64,000 bases of DNA. Source: Rheinheimera hassiensis. Its GTDB lineage: Bacteria; Pseudomonadota; Gammaproteobacteria; Enterobacterales; Alteromonadaceae. How positions within the stretch are numbered: the stretch's first letter is position 1; each line of letters starts with the position of its first letter. Made by a program: the position numbers and the translations under genes. The notes under the pieces were generated by a model that was given only the letters and a program-made list of their open reading frames with translations, ran no database searches and was not told the DNA's origin. The stretch is from NCBI RefSeq assembly GCF_022436675.1, contig NZ_JAKUJZ010000008.1, positions 1-64,000 on the forward strand, in the 5' to 3' direction. Positions 26,412 through 36,365 of this stretch are shown here, piece after piece.

Positions 26412-26948
26412 TCAATTACTCGCCGCAGATGACAAATCCGTCATCTGTAACATGGTCGTCCGTTCTTTCCAGCAGCCCGCGCCATCGGGGATCAATTCCA
26501 GCAACTCTATGTGAGTAGGCTCTACATTAATCACCCGGCCATGAAACAATCCCACGTGGTTGCTCAGGGTTACCCGGTGCAATGTTTTGTCAGAGGCCTC
26601 AATCAGCGCCCAGATATTACCTGTATCGCCCAAGGTGCCACGCATCTTTAAGTTGTCCAGCGCGTATTTTTCTAATGGTTCTTTCCTGCGCCTCGGGTCT
26701 GGATGCAAACAGTCTTGCACCTGAAGAAACTTATCCTGCACAGCCTCTGGCCTTGGTGCGGCAAAAGGGCTACGTACGTCCTGAGAGCGATAAGGAATAT
26801 GAACAAACTCCTTAACTTCTGGCAACGGTTCTACACGGGCTTTGGTGTTGGCTTTTACCTCGGCAATGTACTGCTGCACACCGCTCAAATCATTAAAACA
26901 ACCGCTCAGTAGTAAGCTCAACCCAACAACCGACATTGGTTTTATCAT
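26412..26948 (-). CDS. pilP: type IV pilus lipoprotein
   Basis: Inner-membrane lipoprotein of the alignment complex, 178 residues. The lipobox LLSGC (Cys17) is followed by an extended linker and a small beta domain (about 75-170) that links PilNO to the PilQ secretin. Typical PilP wording includes PYRSQDVRSPFAAPRPE, DNLKMRGTLGDTGNIWALIEA and VINVEPTHIELLELIPDGAGCW. It overlaps pilO by 4 bases. Confidence 0.95.
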   Translation of the reverse strand: MIKPMSVVGLSLLLSGCFNDLSGVQQYIAEVKANTKARVEPLPEVKEFVHIPYRSQDVRSPFAAPRPEAVQDKFLQVQDCLHPDPRRRKEPLEKYALDNLKMRGTLGDTGNIWALIEASDKTLHRVTLSNHVGLFHGRVINVEPTHIELLELIPDGAGCWKERTTMLQMTDLSSAASN

Positions 26949-27538
26949 GGCTGAACCTCCTTATAACGGTAGGTTTTTGCCACTACATTAAAACGCAGCC
27001 TTTCGTTGGGTTCGGTTTGAATAGAAAAGTCATGCAAACTCACGATACGCGGCAGTTTAGCGACTTCACTGACGAAATTACCAAACTGGTGGTAGTCACC
27101 TACTACTTCTATTTTTATCGGCAACTCAGTATAAAATTCTTTTTCTATTTCCGGTTCCCAGTTAATGCGAATAAAAGTTAACCCGCTGGTGGTTCCAACA
27201 TAGGTAATGTCATCCAGCAGGCCTGGTGTTTCATGCGTTGTTGGCAACTGTTTTAGCAAAAACGAAAACGTTTGTTCCATTTCAACCATTTGCTGCTTAT
27301 ATAAATCCAGATTTACTGCAGATGCATATTTGCTGCGGTAAAGCTGGCGTAACTCAACTTCCTTTTTTTGTGCAAAAGCCAACTCATCAATCTTGCTGTC
27401 AACCAGCAGGAAATAACTTAATACCGATACTAAAAGTGCAAGTATTACAGCAAAGATGATCTTTGCGGCAACAGGCCAGGAACCCATGTTCTGAAAATCC
27501 AGATCATTGATATCAATCTCAGATAGATTCAGATTCAT
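26945..27538 (-). CDS. pilO: type IV pilus inner-membrane protein PilO
   Basis: Bitopic inner-membrane protein, 197 residues, partner of PilN. A short cytoplasmic N-terminus opening with NLNLSEIDINDLDFQNMGSW is followed by a membrane helix (about 25-47), a periplasmic coiled coil (about 55-95) and a ferredoxin-like domain ending in the PilO pattern VVAKTYRYKE. It overlaps pilN and pilP by 4 bases each, consistent with a stoichiometric complex. Confidence 0.95.
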   Translation of the reverse strand: MNLNLSEIDINDLDFQNMGSWPVAAKIIFAVILALLVSVLSYFLLVDSKIDELAFAQKKEVELRQLYRSKYASAVNLDLYKQQMVEMEQTFSFLLKQLPTTHETPGLLDDITYVGTTSGLTFIRINWEPEIEKEFYTELPIKIEVVGDYHQFGNFVSEVAKLPRIVSLHDFSIQTEPNERLRFNVVAKTYRYKEVQP

Positions 27539-28131
27539 TTAGCACCACCTTTTACCGGAGTTGCAGGGGCGTCAGAGCCCTGCACCGCTTCGTAACCTTC
27601 AACTTTGAGGTGCATCTTAAAATTACTTAATAAGCTGGTATTATCTTTACCAGCCTCAATAAATTCCAACAATGGGCTGGAGAGCAATTCTGACTCTTCT
27701 GCTTCGCGTAATAAATTAGATAAACGGTTGTTAGATTCGCTTTTACCAATTAATAGCAAAGCCGTACCTTTTTTATCCAGCTGAGTTAGGTAAACCCCGG
27801 CAGGCACTGACTGGGCGATAGCGTCCATAATTTGCGTCCCCAGATTACGGCTGCCTTGCAGCTGCTCGATCAGTGACATACGCTGTTGTAAATTTTTCTT
27901 CGTGTCATTTAGCGTACGGATCTCCGCTATGCGTTGATCCAGCACCTTAATTTCATTTTCCAGATAGCGGTTGCGCTGAGTTTGCCCGTCAATACGGGCG
28001 TTATAGGTTATGTTTACCAGAAATATAAGTAAAAAACTCATTACCGCTGTTGCCGTAAGCACTGTAAGGTATTGTTTCTGGTGTTCTTTACGCGCCGCTT
28101 CCCGCCACGGCAACAGGTTTATATATGCCAT
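27535..28131 (-). CDS. pilN: type IV pilus inner-membrane protein PilN
   Basis: Bitopic protein of 198 residues. The N-terminal INLLPWREAARKEHQ is the conserved tail that docks on PilM; it is followed by a membrane helix (about 23-45), coiled coil and a periplasmic ferredoxin-like fold. The start overlaps pilM by 13 bases and the end overlaps pilO by 4. Confidence 0.95.
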   Translation of the reverse strand: MAYINLLPWREAARKEHQKQYLTVLTATAVMSFLLIFLVNITYNARIDGQTQRNRYLENEIKVLDQRIAEIRTLNDTKKNLQQRMSLIEQLQGSRNLGTQIMDAIAQSVPAGVYLTQLDKKGTALLLIGKSESNNRLSNLLREAEESELLSSPLLEFIEAGKDNTSLLSNFKMHLKVEGYEAVQGSDAPATPVKGGAK

Positions 28132-29198
28132 GATGAAAAGCTCCTTAACGCCAGACCGCTGGCAACCATTAACTGCGATGAATGACGGTTAAGATGATCA
28201 CGGTCAACAGACGTGGCTACTTCCATGGCTTTAAAAGGATTCGCCACCACGGTATGAATGCCCAACTCATCAATCAACAGCTTATCAATACCTTCTATAA
28301 GCGCAGTGCCTCCAGACAACACCAGGTAATCCACAGTGTCTCTACCACTGCTGGTAAGGTACATCTGAATACCGCGGCGTACCTGTTGTAGCAGCATAGT
28401 CTGAAATGGCGCCAAAACTTCAAAAGTGTAATTTGGTGGCAAATCGCTGTTTACTTTGGCTTGTTCTGCTTCGTCGTAGCTTTTATTGTAATAAGATAAA
28501 ATACTTCGGGTGTATTGATCGCCACCAAATACCTGATCGCGGGTATACAGAGTTTTGCCATTCTCCATAATGCTAAGTAAGGTCATGGTGGCGCCTATGT
28601 CCACCATAGCAACCACTTTTTTATGCGCATCATCTGGTAATTGTTTCAAACATAGTTGTGCAGCGCGGCTTAAAGCATAGCTTTCAATATCCACCACCTT
28701 TGCCGTGAATCCGCTATTGTCCAATGCAGCAACACGCGCCTCAATGCTTTCTGTGCGAGCAGCACTTAACAGCACATTAACTTTGGAAGGATCAGCTTCG
28801 TTCACATCCAGCTTTTCAAAGTCCAGGCTGACTTCATTTAATGGGTAAGGAATTAAAGTATCTGCTTCTACTTCAATCTGGCTTTCCAGTTCAGCATCCG
28901 TTAAGGACACATCCATGAAAATGACCTTGCTGATCACGGTAGATCCGGAAACGGCGGCAGCAGCAAACTTAACTGAACGGGGGATCTTTTTGCGGATCTT
29001 GCTAAGCACATTGCCTACGGCCTCTATGTCCTGTATCTCACGATCAGACATAGCACCTTTCGCCATTGGCTCAACTGCAACGGCTTCCACTTTGTAAACA
29101 CCATTATGCTGGCTAAGTAACACCGCTTTGACGGAGTGTGCACCAACGTCAATCCCAACCATCATGGGCGTTTGTTTACTAAACAGGCGATTTATCAT
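28119..29198 (-). CDS. pilM: type IV pilus assembly ATPase-like protein PilM
   Basis: Cytoplasmic actin-like protein of 359 residues binding the PilN tail. Phosphate-binding motifs are VGIDVGAHSVKAVLL near the N-terminus and MVDIGATMTLL about midway; the ending GLALRSF is typical. First gene of pilMNOPQ, with a 154-bp divergent gap to mrcA, the common arrangement in gammaproteobacteria. The gap must hold promoters for both directions; none is outstanding by eye. Confidence 0.95.
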   Translation of the reverse strand: MINRLFSKQTPMMVGIDVGAHSVKAVLLSQHNGVYKVEAVAVEPMAKGAMSDREIQDIEAVGNVLSKIRKKIPRSVKFAAAAVSGSTVISKVIFMDVSLTDAELESQIEVEADTLIPYPLNEVSLDFEKLDVNEADPSKVNVLLSAARTESIEARVAALDNSGFTAKVVDIESYALSRAAQLCLKQLPDDAHKKVVAMVDIGATMTLLSIMENGKTLYTRDQVFGGDQYTRSILSYYNKSYDEAEQAKVNSDLPPNYTFEVLAPFQTMLLQQVRRGIQMYLTSSGRDTVDYLVLSGGTALIEGIDKLLIDELGIHTVVANPFKAMEVATSVDRDHLNRHSSQLMVASGLALRSFSSWHI

Positions 29199-29352
29199 AG
29201 CACCCTGCGACCAATTTATAGTTATGATTATAATTGTCTCAATTGATAGCTTAGTCGCTAATTTTTGGCAAGAAAAAGCGTTTAATCTAATGCTAATAAA
29301 TATATACTAGCAGCGTTGTAAAAGAATTGGGAGTAAAAATTGGGGCTATTCA

Positions 29353-31962
29353 GTGTCTTGGGTTAAAAAGCTTTTAATTCTTAGCCTGCTAATGATCGTC
29401 TTTGGCATCATTTCGATCGCGGGGATCTACTTTTATCTTAAAGATGATCTTCCAGACGTCACAACCTTGCAGGATGTAAGACTACAAACGCCGATGCAGG
29501 TATTTACTGCAGACGGAGAACTAATTTCGCAATTTGGTGAAAAACGCCGTATTCCACTTAAATTGGAAGAAATGCCGCCTTTGTTAATAGAGGCATTCTT
29601 AGCTGTTGAGGATACAAGGTTTTATGAACACCCCGGTATAGATATCATCGGTATTTTCCGTGCTGTTACGGTAGTGGCCTCATCTGGCGATTTCAGCCAG
29701 GGTGCCAGCACTATTACCCAACAGCTGGCGCGGAACTTCTTTTTAAGCCGCGAAAAGAAAATAGTTCGTAAAGTCAAAGAAATTTTTCTAGCTATTCATA
29801 TAGAGCAGCTACTAACAAAAGATCAGATCCTCGAGCTTTATCTAAATAAGATAGAGCTGGGCCAGCGGTCTTTCGGTGTAGGTGCTGCGGCCCAGGTGTA
29901 TTTTGGTAAAACGGTGCACGAATTAACTGTCGATGAAATTGCTATTATTGCCGGTTTACCTAAAGCCCCCTCTGCGCTCAACCCTGTGCGCTCGGCATCT
30001 AATGCCAGAGCACGCCGTAATGTTGTGCTTGGCCGTATGCTGGAAACACGCGTAATCGACAAAGCCGCTTACGACCTGGCCATTGCTGCACCGGTTACCA
30101 GCCGCTTGCACGGTGCCCAAATTACCGCCTCTGCACCTTATATCGCTGAAATGGTGCGTCAGGACATGGTCAATCGCTTTGGTGAAGAGACGGCCTATTC
30201 TGCAGGCTTACAAGTGTTTACCACTATTCAAAGCAAGCAGCAGGCAGAAGCAAAAAACGCATTGCAGCAAAACCTGTATGACTACGACGAACGCCATGGC
30301 TACAGAGGGCCAGTAGCAGAGTTATGGCAGTCGACTCTGGTTGAAGCAGAAAACACAGAGCATAAGTTTGAACAGGAAGATCCGCTAAGCGCAGAAGAAA
30401 TTCTTGCCTACCTTGATAAACAAAGCAGTATTGAAGACTTACGTTCAGCCATTATTACAGCAGTACATGAACAAAGTGCCGATGCGATTATTGCCGGTGG
30501 TCAGGAAGTCACATTGCAATGGGACGGCCTGAAGTGGGCTCGTACTTTTCAGACTGATGAACGTCAGGGCGTCGCACCAAAAACGGCTTTTGCTATTGTT
30601 AAGCCCGGACAGCATGTTTTGCTGCGCCAACAGAGCGGCCAATGGCGCCTCAGCCAGGTACCTCAGGCCAGTAGTGCCATAGTAGCAATTGATCCGCATA
30701 ATGGTGCTATCCGCTCGCTTGTTGGTGGCTACAGCTTTAGCCAAAGCCAGTTTAATCGGGTTACTCAGGCAAAACGGCAGGTAGGTTCAAACATAAAACC
30801 CTTTATCTATTCTGCCGCCCTGGAGCACGGCCATACGCTGGCAACCATTATGAATGATGCTCCTATTCATCAGTGGGACAGCAATGCCGGTATAGCCTGG
30901 CGGCCGAAAAACTCTCCGGCAGTTTACGACGGCCCAATCCGCGTGCGTGAAGCGCTGGCCAAATCAAAAAACGTCGTGTCAGTTCGTCTGCTCAGAGCCG
31001 TGGGTATAGATAACATTATTACCCACATGCAACGCTTTGGTTTTACGCCCAGTGATTTACCGCGCAATGAAACCCTTTCATTAGGTTCAGCCTCTTTAAC
31101 GCCGCTGGAACTGGTAACAGGCTATGCAGTATTTGCTAATGGCGGCTATTTGGTAACACCTTACGTTATTGAGAAAATACTCAGTGAAGAAGGTGAGTTA
31201 TTGTACCAGCACAACCCTGTCACCGCCTGCCAGGGCTGCGACACAACGCCTGCAGAACAGCAAACAGCCGAACAGGCTGGTGATGCTGAAGCCCAGATGG
31301 ATCAGTTATTTAATACGTTGTCACTTGATACGCCATTAGACCAGCAAAACATCGCAGAGCAATCGGTAAAGCAGGCTGAGCAGGTTATTTCTGAGCAAAA
31401 CAGCTTTCTTATTGCCGATGCGCTAAAAAGCAGTGTTTGGGGTGGTGGCAGCTGGCAACATGGCACAGGCTGGAATGGCACGGCCTGGCGCGTGCAGCGC
31501 CTGAAAAGACGCGATATTTCGGCAAAAACCGGTACTACCAATGACTCTAAAGATACCTGGTTCTCTGGTTTTACCCCGGATCTGGCTGTAACAGTGTGGG
31601 TGGGTTTTGACGACGCTAACCGCAGCCTGGGCCGTGCTTTATGGCATGCCAATATGGGCCAGCAGCAAAGCGCAGGTACTGAATCCGGCGCCCGTACTGC
31701 ACTACCCGCCTGGCTTACTTATATGGAAACGGCTTTACCGCAATATCCGGAGCAGCCAGCTAACGCACCTGTCGGTTTATCATCTGTACGTATCGACTTA
31801 CAAACCGGCCTGCTGACCAACCGTACCGACTACACCAGTGCTTTTGAATACTTTAAACCCGGTACAGAGCCTAAGCAGTATGCTACGGCTAATATTCAGC
31901 AAATCAGTTTTGATAAAGCACAGGATAAAAAGCAGGACGAAGAGGAAGTTGAGTTGTTCTGA
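29353..31962 (+). CDS. mrcA: penicillin-binding protein 1A (class A)
   Basis: Bifunctional peptidoglycan synthase, 869 residues. The chosen start is GTG at 29353, giving the same length N-terminus as E. coli PBP1a. One membrane anchor (about 7-29) precedes the transglycosylase domain (catalytic Glu86 in VEDTRFYEHPG, then GASTITQQLARNFFLS). The transpeptidase domain has SxxK in GSNIKPF, SKN and KTG in SAKTGTTND. The Gln-rich insert between about residues 635 and 685 (linker between SLGSASL region and active-site KTG) is variable in the family. It is transcribed divergently from pilM. Confidence 0.95.
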   Translation: MSWVKKLLILSLLMIVFGIISIAGIYFYLKDDLPDVTTLQDVRLQTPMQVFTADGELISQFGEKRRIPLKLEEMPPLLIEAFLAVEDTRFYEHPGIDIIGIFRAVTVVASSGDFSQGASTITQQLARNFFLSREKKIVRKVKEIFLAIHIEQLLTKDQILELYLNKIELGQRSFGVGAAAQVYFGKTVHELTVDEIAIIAGLPKAPSALNPVRSASNARARRNVVLGRMLETRVIDKAAYDLAIAAPVTSRLHGAQITASAPYIAEMVRQDMVNRFGEETAYSAGLQVFTTIQSKQQAEAKNALQQNLYDYDERHGYRGPVAELWQSTLVEAENTEHKFEQEDPLSAEEILAYLDKQSSIEDLRSAIITAVHEQSADAIIAGGQEVTLQWDGLKWARTFQTDERQGVAPKTAFAIVKPGQHVLLRQQSGQWRLSQVPQASSAIVAIDPHNGAIRSLVGGYSFSQSQFNRVTQAKRQVGSNIKPFIYSAALEHGHTLATIMNDAPIHQWDSNAGIAWRPKNSPAVYDGPIRVREALAKSKNVVSVRLLRAVGIDNIITHMQRFGFTPSDLPRNETLSLGSASLTPLELVTGYAVFANGGYLVTPYVIEKILSEEGELLYQHNPVTACQGCDTTPAEQQTAEQAGDAEAQMDQLFNTLSLDTPLDQQNIAEQSVKQAEQVISEQNSFLIADALKSSVWGGGSWQHGTGWNGTAWRVQRLKRRDISAKTGTTNDSKDTWFSGFTPDLAVTVWVGFDDANRSLGRALWHANMGQQQSAGTESGARTALPAWLTYMETALPQYPEQPANAPVGLSSVRIDLQTGLLTNRTDYTSAFEYFKPGTEPKQYATANIQQISFDKAQDKKQDEEEVELF

Positions 31963-31987
31963 CTTTCTGTATTGCTTGCAGATAATT

Positions 31988-32012
31988 AAAAAGCCCGCAT
32001 CGCGGGCTTTTT
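31988..32012. terminator. bidirectional terminator between mrcA and argH
   Basis: Perfect stem AAAAAGCCCGC / GCGGGCTTTTT with a three-base loop, flanked by A and T runs, sits 25 bases past the mrcA stop and 23 bases past the argH stop on the other strand. It serves both converging transcripts. Confidence 0.95.
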
Positions 32013-32035
32013 AATACTTATCAATATGCTAAGAA

Positions 32036-33415
32036 TCAGGCTAATTCAAACCACTGCTTTGCCTGTGCCAACGCCGCCAACACTTGCTGCGGTGCTGTAC
32101 CGCCCAGGGCTGCGCGTTTTTGCAAACCGGCTTCCAGTTGCAGCGCCGGATAAACATCATCGCCTATCAATGTACTGAACTGCTTCAGCTCATTTAGCGG
32201 TAAAGCTTCCAGCGCCAGCTGCTGCTTAGCCGCATGCACTACCAGCTCGCCTACGACCTCGTGTGCATCACGAAACGGCATACCTTTACTAACTAAGTAA
32301 TCGGCTAAGTCAGTCGCGTTGCTGTAGCCCAGCTCAGCCGCCTGACGGCACTGCGCTTCGTTAACACTTAAGTGTGGCAATACGGTGGCCAGTACCAGCA
32401 AAGATTGTTGCCACGTCGCCATCAAGTCAAAAAAGCCCTGCTTGTCTTCCTGCATATCTTTGTTGTAAGCCAGCGGCAAGCCTTTGAGTACATGTAAAAT
32501 AGCGACTAAATGGCCCAGCACCCGGCCGGTTTTACCGCGCAGCAACTCAAACACATCGGGGTTTTTCTTTTGCGGCATTAACGATGAGCCGGAGCTTATC
32601 GCATCGCCGAGTTTGAAAAAGCCGGCTTCGCCGGAGCAGAAGAAAATCACGTCTTCAGATAAACGCGATAAATGCGTCATACAAATGCTGGCAGCGGCTG
32701 ATAGCTCCACTACGTAGTCACGGTCTGATACCGCATCCAGGCTATTCAGCGCAGCGCTGCTAAAACCAAGACGCTGCGCCAATTGCTCACGGTCGACCGC
32801 AACGCCGGTGCCGGCTAAAGCACCGCAACCGAGCGGACACACATCCATCCGCGTGAGCGCATCGTCTAAGCGGCTGACATCGCGTTTAAACATCTCGACA
32901 TAAGCCAGTGCCCAGTGCGCCACCAATACCGGCTGTGCCCGCTGTAAGTGGGTAAAACCGGGCATTACCGCCGTACCGGCACGCTCTGCAAAGGTTAGCA
33001 AGGCCGCTATGGCACCCAGCAAGGACTGACGCACGCTTTGTGCATTCAGTTTGCTCCACAAGCGCAAGTCAGTTGCTACCAAATCATTGCGGCTGCGGCC
33101 GGTGTGCAGCTTTTTCGCCACAGCCCCCAGCTTTGCGGTTAGCTGCGCTTCTACCCAGCTGTGAATATCTTCTTCGCTGGTTTGCAGCGGCAGCTTAGGG
33201 TCGGCATCTATCGCCACGGCTAAATCGGCCAGCCCGGCATCGAGCTGCGCCGCTTCATCGCTGCTGATAATACCGGCCTGCGCCAGTTGCTGCGCCCAGG
33301 CGCGCGAGGCCTGAATGTCTTGTTGCGCCAGCAAATAATCAAAGCTTAGCGAGTCGTTAAAATCGCGAAACTCTGCCAGGGTTGCTTCCTGAAATCGTCC
33401 GCCCCACATAGCCAT
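32036..33415 (-). CDS. argH: argininosuccinate lyase
   Basis: Last step of arginine synthesis, splitting argininosuccinate into arginine and fumarate; 459 residues. It has the superfamily signature GSSLMPQKKNPD (catalytic Ser loop) and HTGRSRNDLVATDLRLW. There is no C-terminal acetyltransferase extension, so this is plain ArgH, not the ArgH(A) fusion found in some marine relatives. It follows argG by 5 bases and ends the arg operon. Confidence 0.96.
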   Translation of the reverse strand: MAMWGGRFQEATLAEFRDFNDSLSFDYLLAQQDIQASRAWAQQLAQAGIISSDEAAQLDAGLADLAVAIDADPKLPLQTSEEDIHSWVEAQLTAKLGAVAKKLHTGRSRNDLVATDLRLWSKLNAQSVRQSLLGAIAALLTFAERAGTAVMPGFTHLQRAQPVLVAHWALAYVEMFKRDVSRLDDALTRMDVCPLGCGALAGTGVAVDREQLAQRLGFSSAALNSLDAVSDRDYVVELSAAASICMTHLSRLSEDVIFFCSGEAGFFKLGDAISSGSSLMPQKKNPDVFELLRGKTGRVLGHLVAILHVLKGLPLAYNKDMQEDKQGFFDLMATWQQSLLVLATVLPHLSVNEAQCRQAAELGYSNATDLADYLVSKGMPFRDAHEVVGELVVHAAKQQLALEALPLNELKQFSTLIGDDVYPALQLEAGLQKRAALGGTAPQQVLAALAQAKQWFELA

Positions 33416-33420
33416 AATAA

Positions 33421-34629
33421 TTAACCCTTTTCTTGCTGGTGCAGCGCACGGATACGGCTGGCCAGGCTGTACAAACGGATAAAGCCGGCAGCGTCTTTCT
33501 GGTTGTACACTTCATCGCCCTCAAAGGTGGCAAAAGCTTCAGAGTACAGCGAGTTTGGCGAGCGGCGTTTGGCCACAGTAACATTACCTTTGTACAGCTT
33601 GATTACCACATCGCCGGTTAACTGTTCGGCCAGCGAAGTTGCTGCCGCTAACAGTGCATCTTTTAACGGTGTAAACCAACGACCGTCATATACCAGTTGA
33701 GCAAATTCCTGGCCGACTTCTTCACGGTATTTCAGTGAAGTGCGGTCATACACCAACGCTTCCAGACCCTTTAACGCCGCCATTAAAATGGTGCCGCCCG
33801 GTGTTTCATAACAGCCGCGGGACTTCATACCCACTAAACGGTTTTCGACAATATCAATACGGCCAATACCGTGCTCAGAGCCAATTTCGTTTAGTAACTC
33901 GATTGCCGCAACCGGTGCGACAGCATGGCCGTTAATCTGGCTCAGCTCACCTTTATCAAAGCTCAGCTCAACATAAGCAGCATGATCCGGCGCCTGCTCC
34001 GGTGACTTGGTCCACATCCACACCTGGTCTGACGGCTCACACCAGGGGTTTTCCAGCTCGCCGCCCTCATGCGAGATATGCCATAAGTTAGCATCGCGGC
34101 TGTAAATTTTGGTAGCAGAGGCCGTGGTTGGCACTTTCTTTTCAGCCAGGTAATCCAGCAGTGACTGGCGGGAGTTAAATTGCCACTCGCGCCATGGTGC
34201 GATAACGGTTAATTGCGGTGCCAGCGCAGCAAAGGCGCCTTCAAAGCGTACCTGGTCATTACCTTTACCGGTACAGCCATGACACAGTGCATCGGCGCCC
34301 AGTTCCAGTGCCAGTTTTACCTGGGCACGGGCAATTACCGGCCGGGCCATAGAAGTACCCAGCAGATACTGGCCTTCGTATACTGCGCCGGTTTTCAGTG
34401 TCGGGTAAATCACTTCTTTTACCAATTCTTCACGTAAATCAACGATATGACAACTGCTGGCACCGGAGTTAATGGCTTTTTGCTCAACACCAGCCAGTTC
34501 CTCATCGCCCTGACCTACGTTGGCGACAAAGGCGATAACTTCACAGTTATAGTTGTCTTTTAACCAAGGCACGATAGCCGAAGTGTCCAGACCGCCGGAA
34601 TAGGCTAAAACGACTTTTTTGATACTCAT
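33421..34629 (-). CDS. argG: argininosuccinate synthase
   Basis: ATP-dependent joining of citrulline and aspartate, 402 residues. The start is the ATG at 34629 with a GAGGAC ribosome site; an in-frame TTG five codons upstream is disfavoured. N-type ATP-pyrophosphatase motif AYSGGLDTS is at about 10-18. Further marks are [14 protein letters not shown] and [10 protein letters not shown]. It begins 7 bases after argF. Confidence 0.96.
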   Translation of the reverse strand: MSIKKVVLAYSGGLDTSAIVPWLKDNYNCEVIAFVANVGQGDEELAGVEQKAINSGASSCHIVDLREELVKEVIYPTLKTGAVYEGQYLLGTSMARPVIARAQVKLALELGADALCHGCTGKGNDQVRFEGAFAALAPQLTVIAPWREWQFNSRQSLLDYLAEKKVPTTASATKIYSRDANLWHISHEGGELENPWCEPSDQVWMWTKSPEQAPDHAAYVELSFDKGELSQINGHAVAPVAAIELLNEIGSEHGIGRIDIVENRLVGMKSRGCYETPGGTILMAALKGLEALVYDRTSLKYREEVGQEFAQLVYDGRWFTPLKDALLAAATSLAEQLTGDVVIKLYKGNVTVAKRRSPNSLYSEAFATFEGDEVYNQKDAAGFIRLYSLASRIRALHQQEKG

Positions 34630-34636
34630 AGTGTCC

Positions 34637-35551
34637 TCACGCAAATAAACTGATTAATACGGCATTCTGGGCATGCATGCGGTTTTCCGCCTGCAGTAAT
34701 ACAAGTGACGCTTCGCTGTCGAGTACCTCGCTGGTAACTTCGTGCTCACGATGCGCCGGTAAACAGTGCATAAAATATTTCACCGCCAGCCGTTGCATTA
34801 CGGCGGTGTTGATTTGATAAGGTTTAAATACCCGTTCAATCTGCTCAGGGTCTGCTTTATCGCCCATCGACAGCCAGGTATCAGTATAGATAGCATCGGC
34901 GCCGGCAGCGGCAGATAGATGCGGGCTCAGCTCCAGCACAGCACCGGTGTCGGCGGCAATTTTCTGCACATTCAGCAGCACCTGTGCATCGGGTGAAAAA
35001 CCCTGTGGCGTTACCACTGTCATCTTCATACCGCTAAGCGCGGCGCCAATCATTAGCGAATGACAGACATTGTTGCCATCGCCAACATAGGCCAGATGCA
35101 CTTTGCTCAGATCGCCAAAGCGCTCTTTTAACGCCAGTAAATCGGCCAGTGCCTGGCACGGGTGATATAAATCGCTCAGCGCATTAATCACCGGTTTATG
35201 GCTGGCCTGTGCCAGCTGCTCCAGCGTTTGCTGCGAGAATACCCGCGCCACTATGGCGTCGGTCCAGCAGGCCAGATTACGGCCAAAATCGGCGACGGTT
35301 TCGCGTTTACCCATAGCGCCGTTTTGCTGATCCAGATACACACTGTGGCCACCGAGCTTATAAATACCCACATCAAAACTAACGCGGGTACGCAGCGATG
35401 GCTTCTCAAAAATCAGCGCAATGCTTTTGCCCGCCAGCGCCTGAGTGTATTTTTCCGGTTGCTGCTTTACATTCAGCGCTAAATTCAGCAAATCGTTAAG
35501 CGTTGCCGGGCTTAATTCAGCCAGACTCAATAGTTGTTTCAGTTTACTCAT
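34637..35551 (-). CDS. argF: ornithine carbamoyltransferase
   Basis: Makes citrulline from ornithine and carbamoyl phosphate, 304 residues. Carbamoyl-phosphate loop is [12 protein letters not shown] (Leu in place of the common Thr in STRTR), with [12 protein letters not shown] and the late HCLPAHR ornithine loop. The unusual SLRTR and the relaxed tail after HCLPAHR resemble the Shewanella-type enzyme; an acetylornithine variant was considered but the HCLPAHR loop favours OTC. Confidence 0.92.
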   Translation of the reverse strand: MSKLKQLLSLAELSPATLNDLLNLALNVKQQPEKYTQALAGKSIALIFEKPSLRTRVSFDVGIYKLGGHSVYLDQQNGAMGKRETVADFGRNLACWTDAIVARVFSQQTLEQLAQASHKPVINALSDLYHPCQALADLLALKERFGDLSKVHLAYVGDGNNVCHSLMIGAALSGMKMTVVTPQGFSPDAQVLLNVQKIAADTGAVLELSPHLSAAAGADAIYTDTWLSMGDKADPEQIERVFKPYQINTAVMQRLAVKYFMHCLPAHREHEVTSEVLDSEASLVLLQAENRMHAQNAVLISLFA

Positions 35552-35594
35552 TTTCAGCTGACCTGCCGCCGGTGCGGCATCCTTGTTTAAGGGA

Positions 35595-36365
35595 CTAACA
35601 GACGATGCGCGTGCCTACTGCTTGCTGTCGCATCAGATTTAACAGATCTTGCGGGTGTTGCCAGCCCGCGACGGTGATACTTCGTCGCAGTGCCTGAGCG
35701 GTGTCTAAAGCGGCATCCAGTTTTACTTTCATGCCACCTTTGATAATACCCTGGGTGACTAATTCTGCCGCCTGAGCTCCGTTAAGCTCACTAATAAGCT
35801 TACCTTCGCCATCTAAAATACCCGGTACGTCGGTCAGCAACACCAGTTGCCCCTGTACCAGCTGACAAATAGCGGCAGCAGCTAAATCGGCATTAACATT
35901 TAATAATTGCCCTTGCTCGCCGTGGCCAATTGAGCTGAATACCGGCGTAAAGCCGGCAGACAATAAATTTTGTAATAAGCTGCCGTCTTGCGGTTTAGCC
36001 AAGCCAACTGCACCCAGTTTAGTATTTAATTCAAAGCGGCAGCTGTTACCGGCAGACAGCGTTAAACCGACCGGTTTTAAGCCCTGCAGTGCCGAACGCG
36101 CCACCATATGCGCATTGACCGCGCCGGCTAAGGCACCGGCGATCACCGGCATTTGTTCGGCCGGTGATATACGCTGGCCATCCAGTTTTTCAGTGTGAAA
36201 ACCAAACTTTGCCAGCCATTGATCAACCTGGTCGCCGCCGCCGTGTACCAGCACCAGCGGATACTGTTGCTTTAATTCGGCGCAAACTGCCAGTAAAGCA
36301 TCCAGCGCTTTGTCATCTTGCAGCAACCGGCCACCCATTTTCAGTACCAGAGGAGTATTATTCAT
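35595..36365 (-). CDS. argB: acetylglutamate kinase
   Basis: Second step of arginine synthesis, 256 residues. Motifs are VLKMGGRLLQDD (phosphate binding), VLVHGGGDQVDQWL, the substrate segment VNVNADLAAAAICQ and GGMKVKLDAA. There is no N-terminal helix typical of arginine-inhibited hexameric kinases, so it should be the short, feedback-insensitive type (inference). The start overlaps argC by 8 bases. Confidence 0.95.
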   Translation of the reverse strand: MNNTPLVLKMGGRLLQDDKALDALLAVCAELKQQYPLVLVHGGGDQVDQWLAKFGFHTEKLDGQRISPAEQMPVIAGALAGAVNAHMVARSALQGLKPVGLTLSAGNSCRFELNTKLGAVGLAKPQDGSLLQNLLSAGFTPVFSSIGHGEQGQLLNVNADLAAAAICQLVQGQLVLLTDVPGILDGEGKLISELNGAQAAELVTQGIIKGGMKVKLDAALDTAQALRRSITVAGWQHPQDLLNLMRQQAVGTRIVC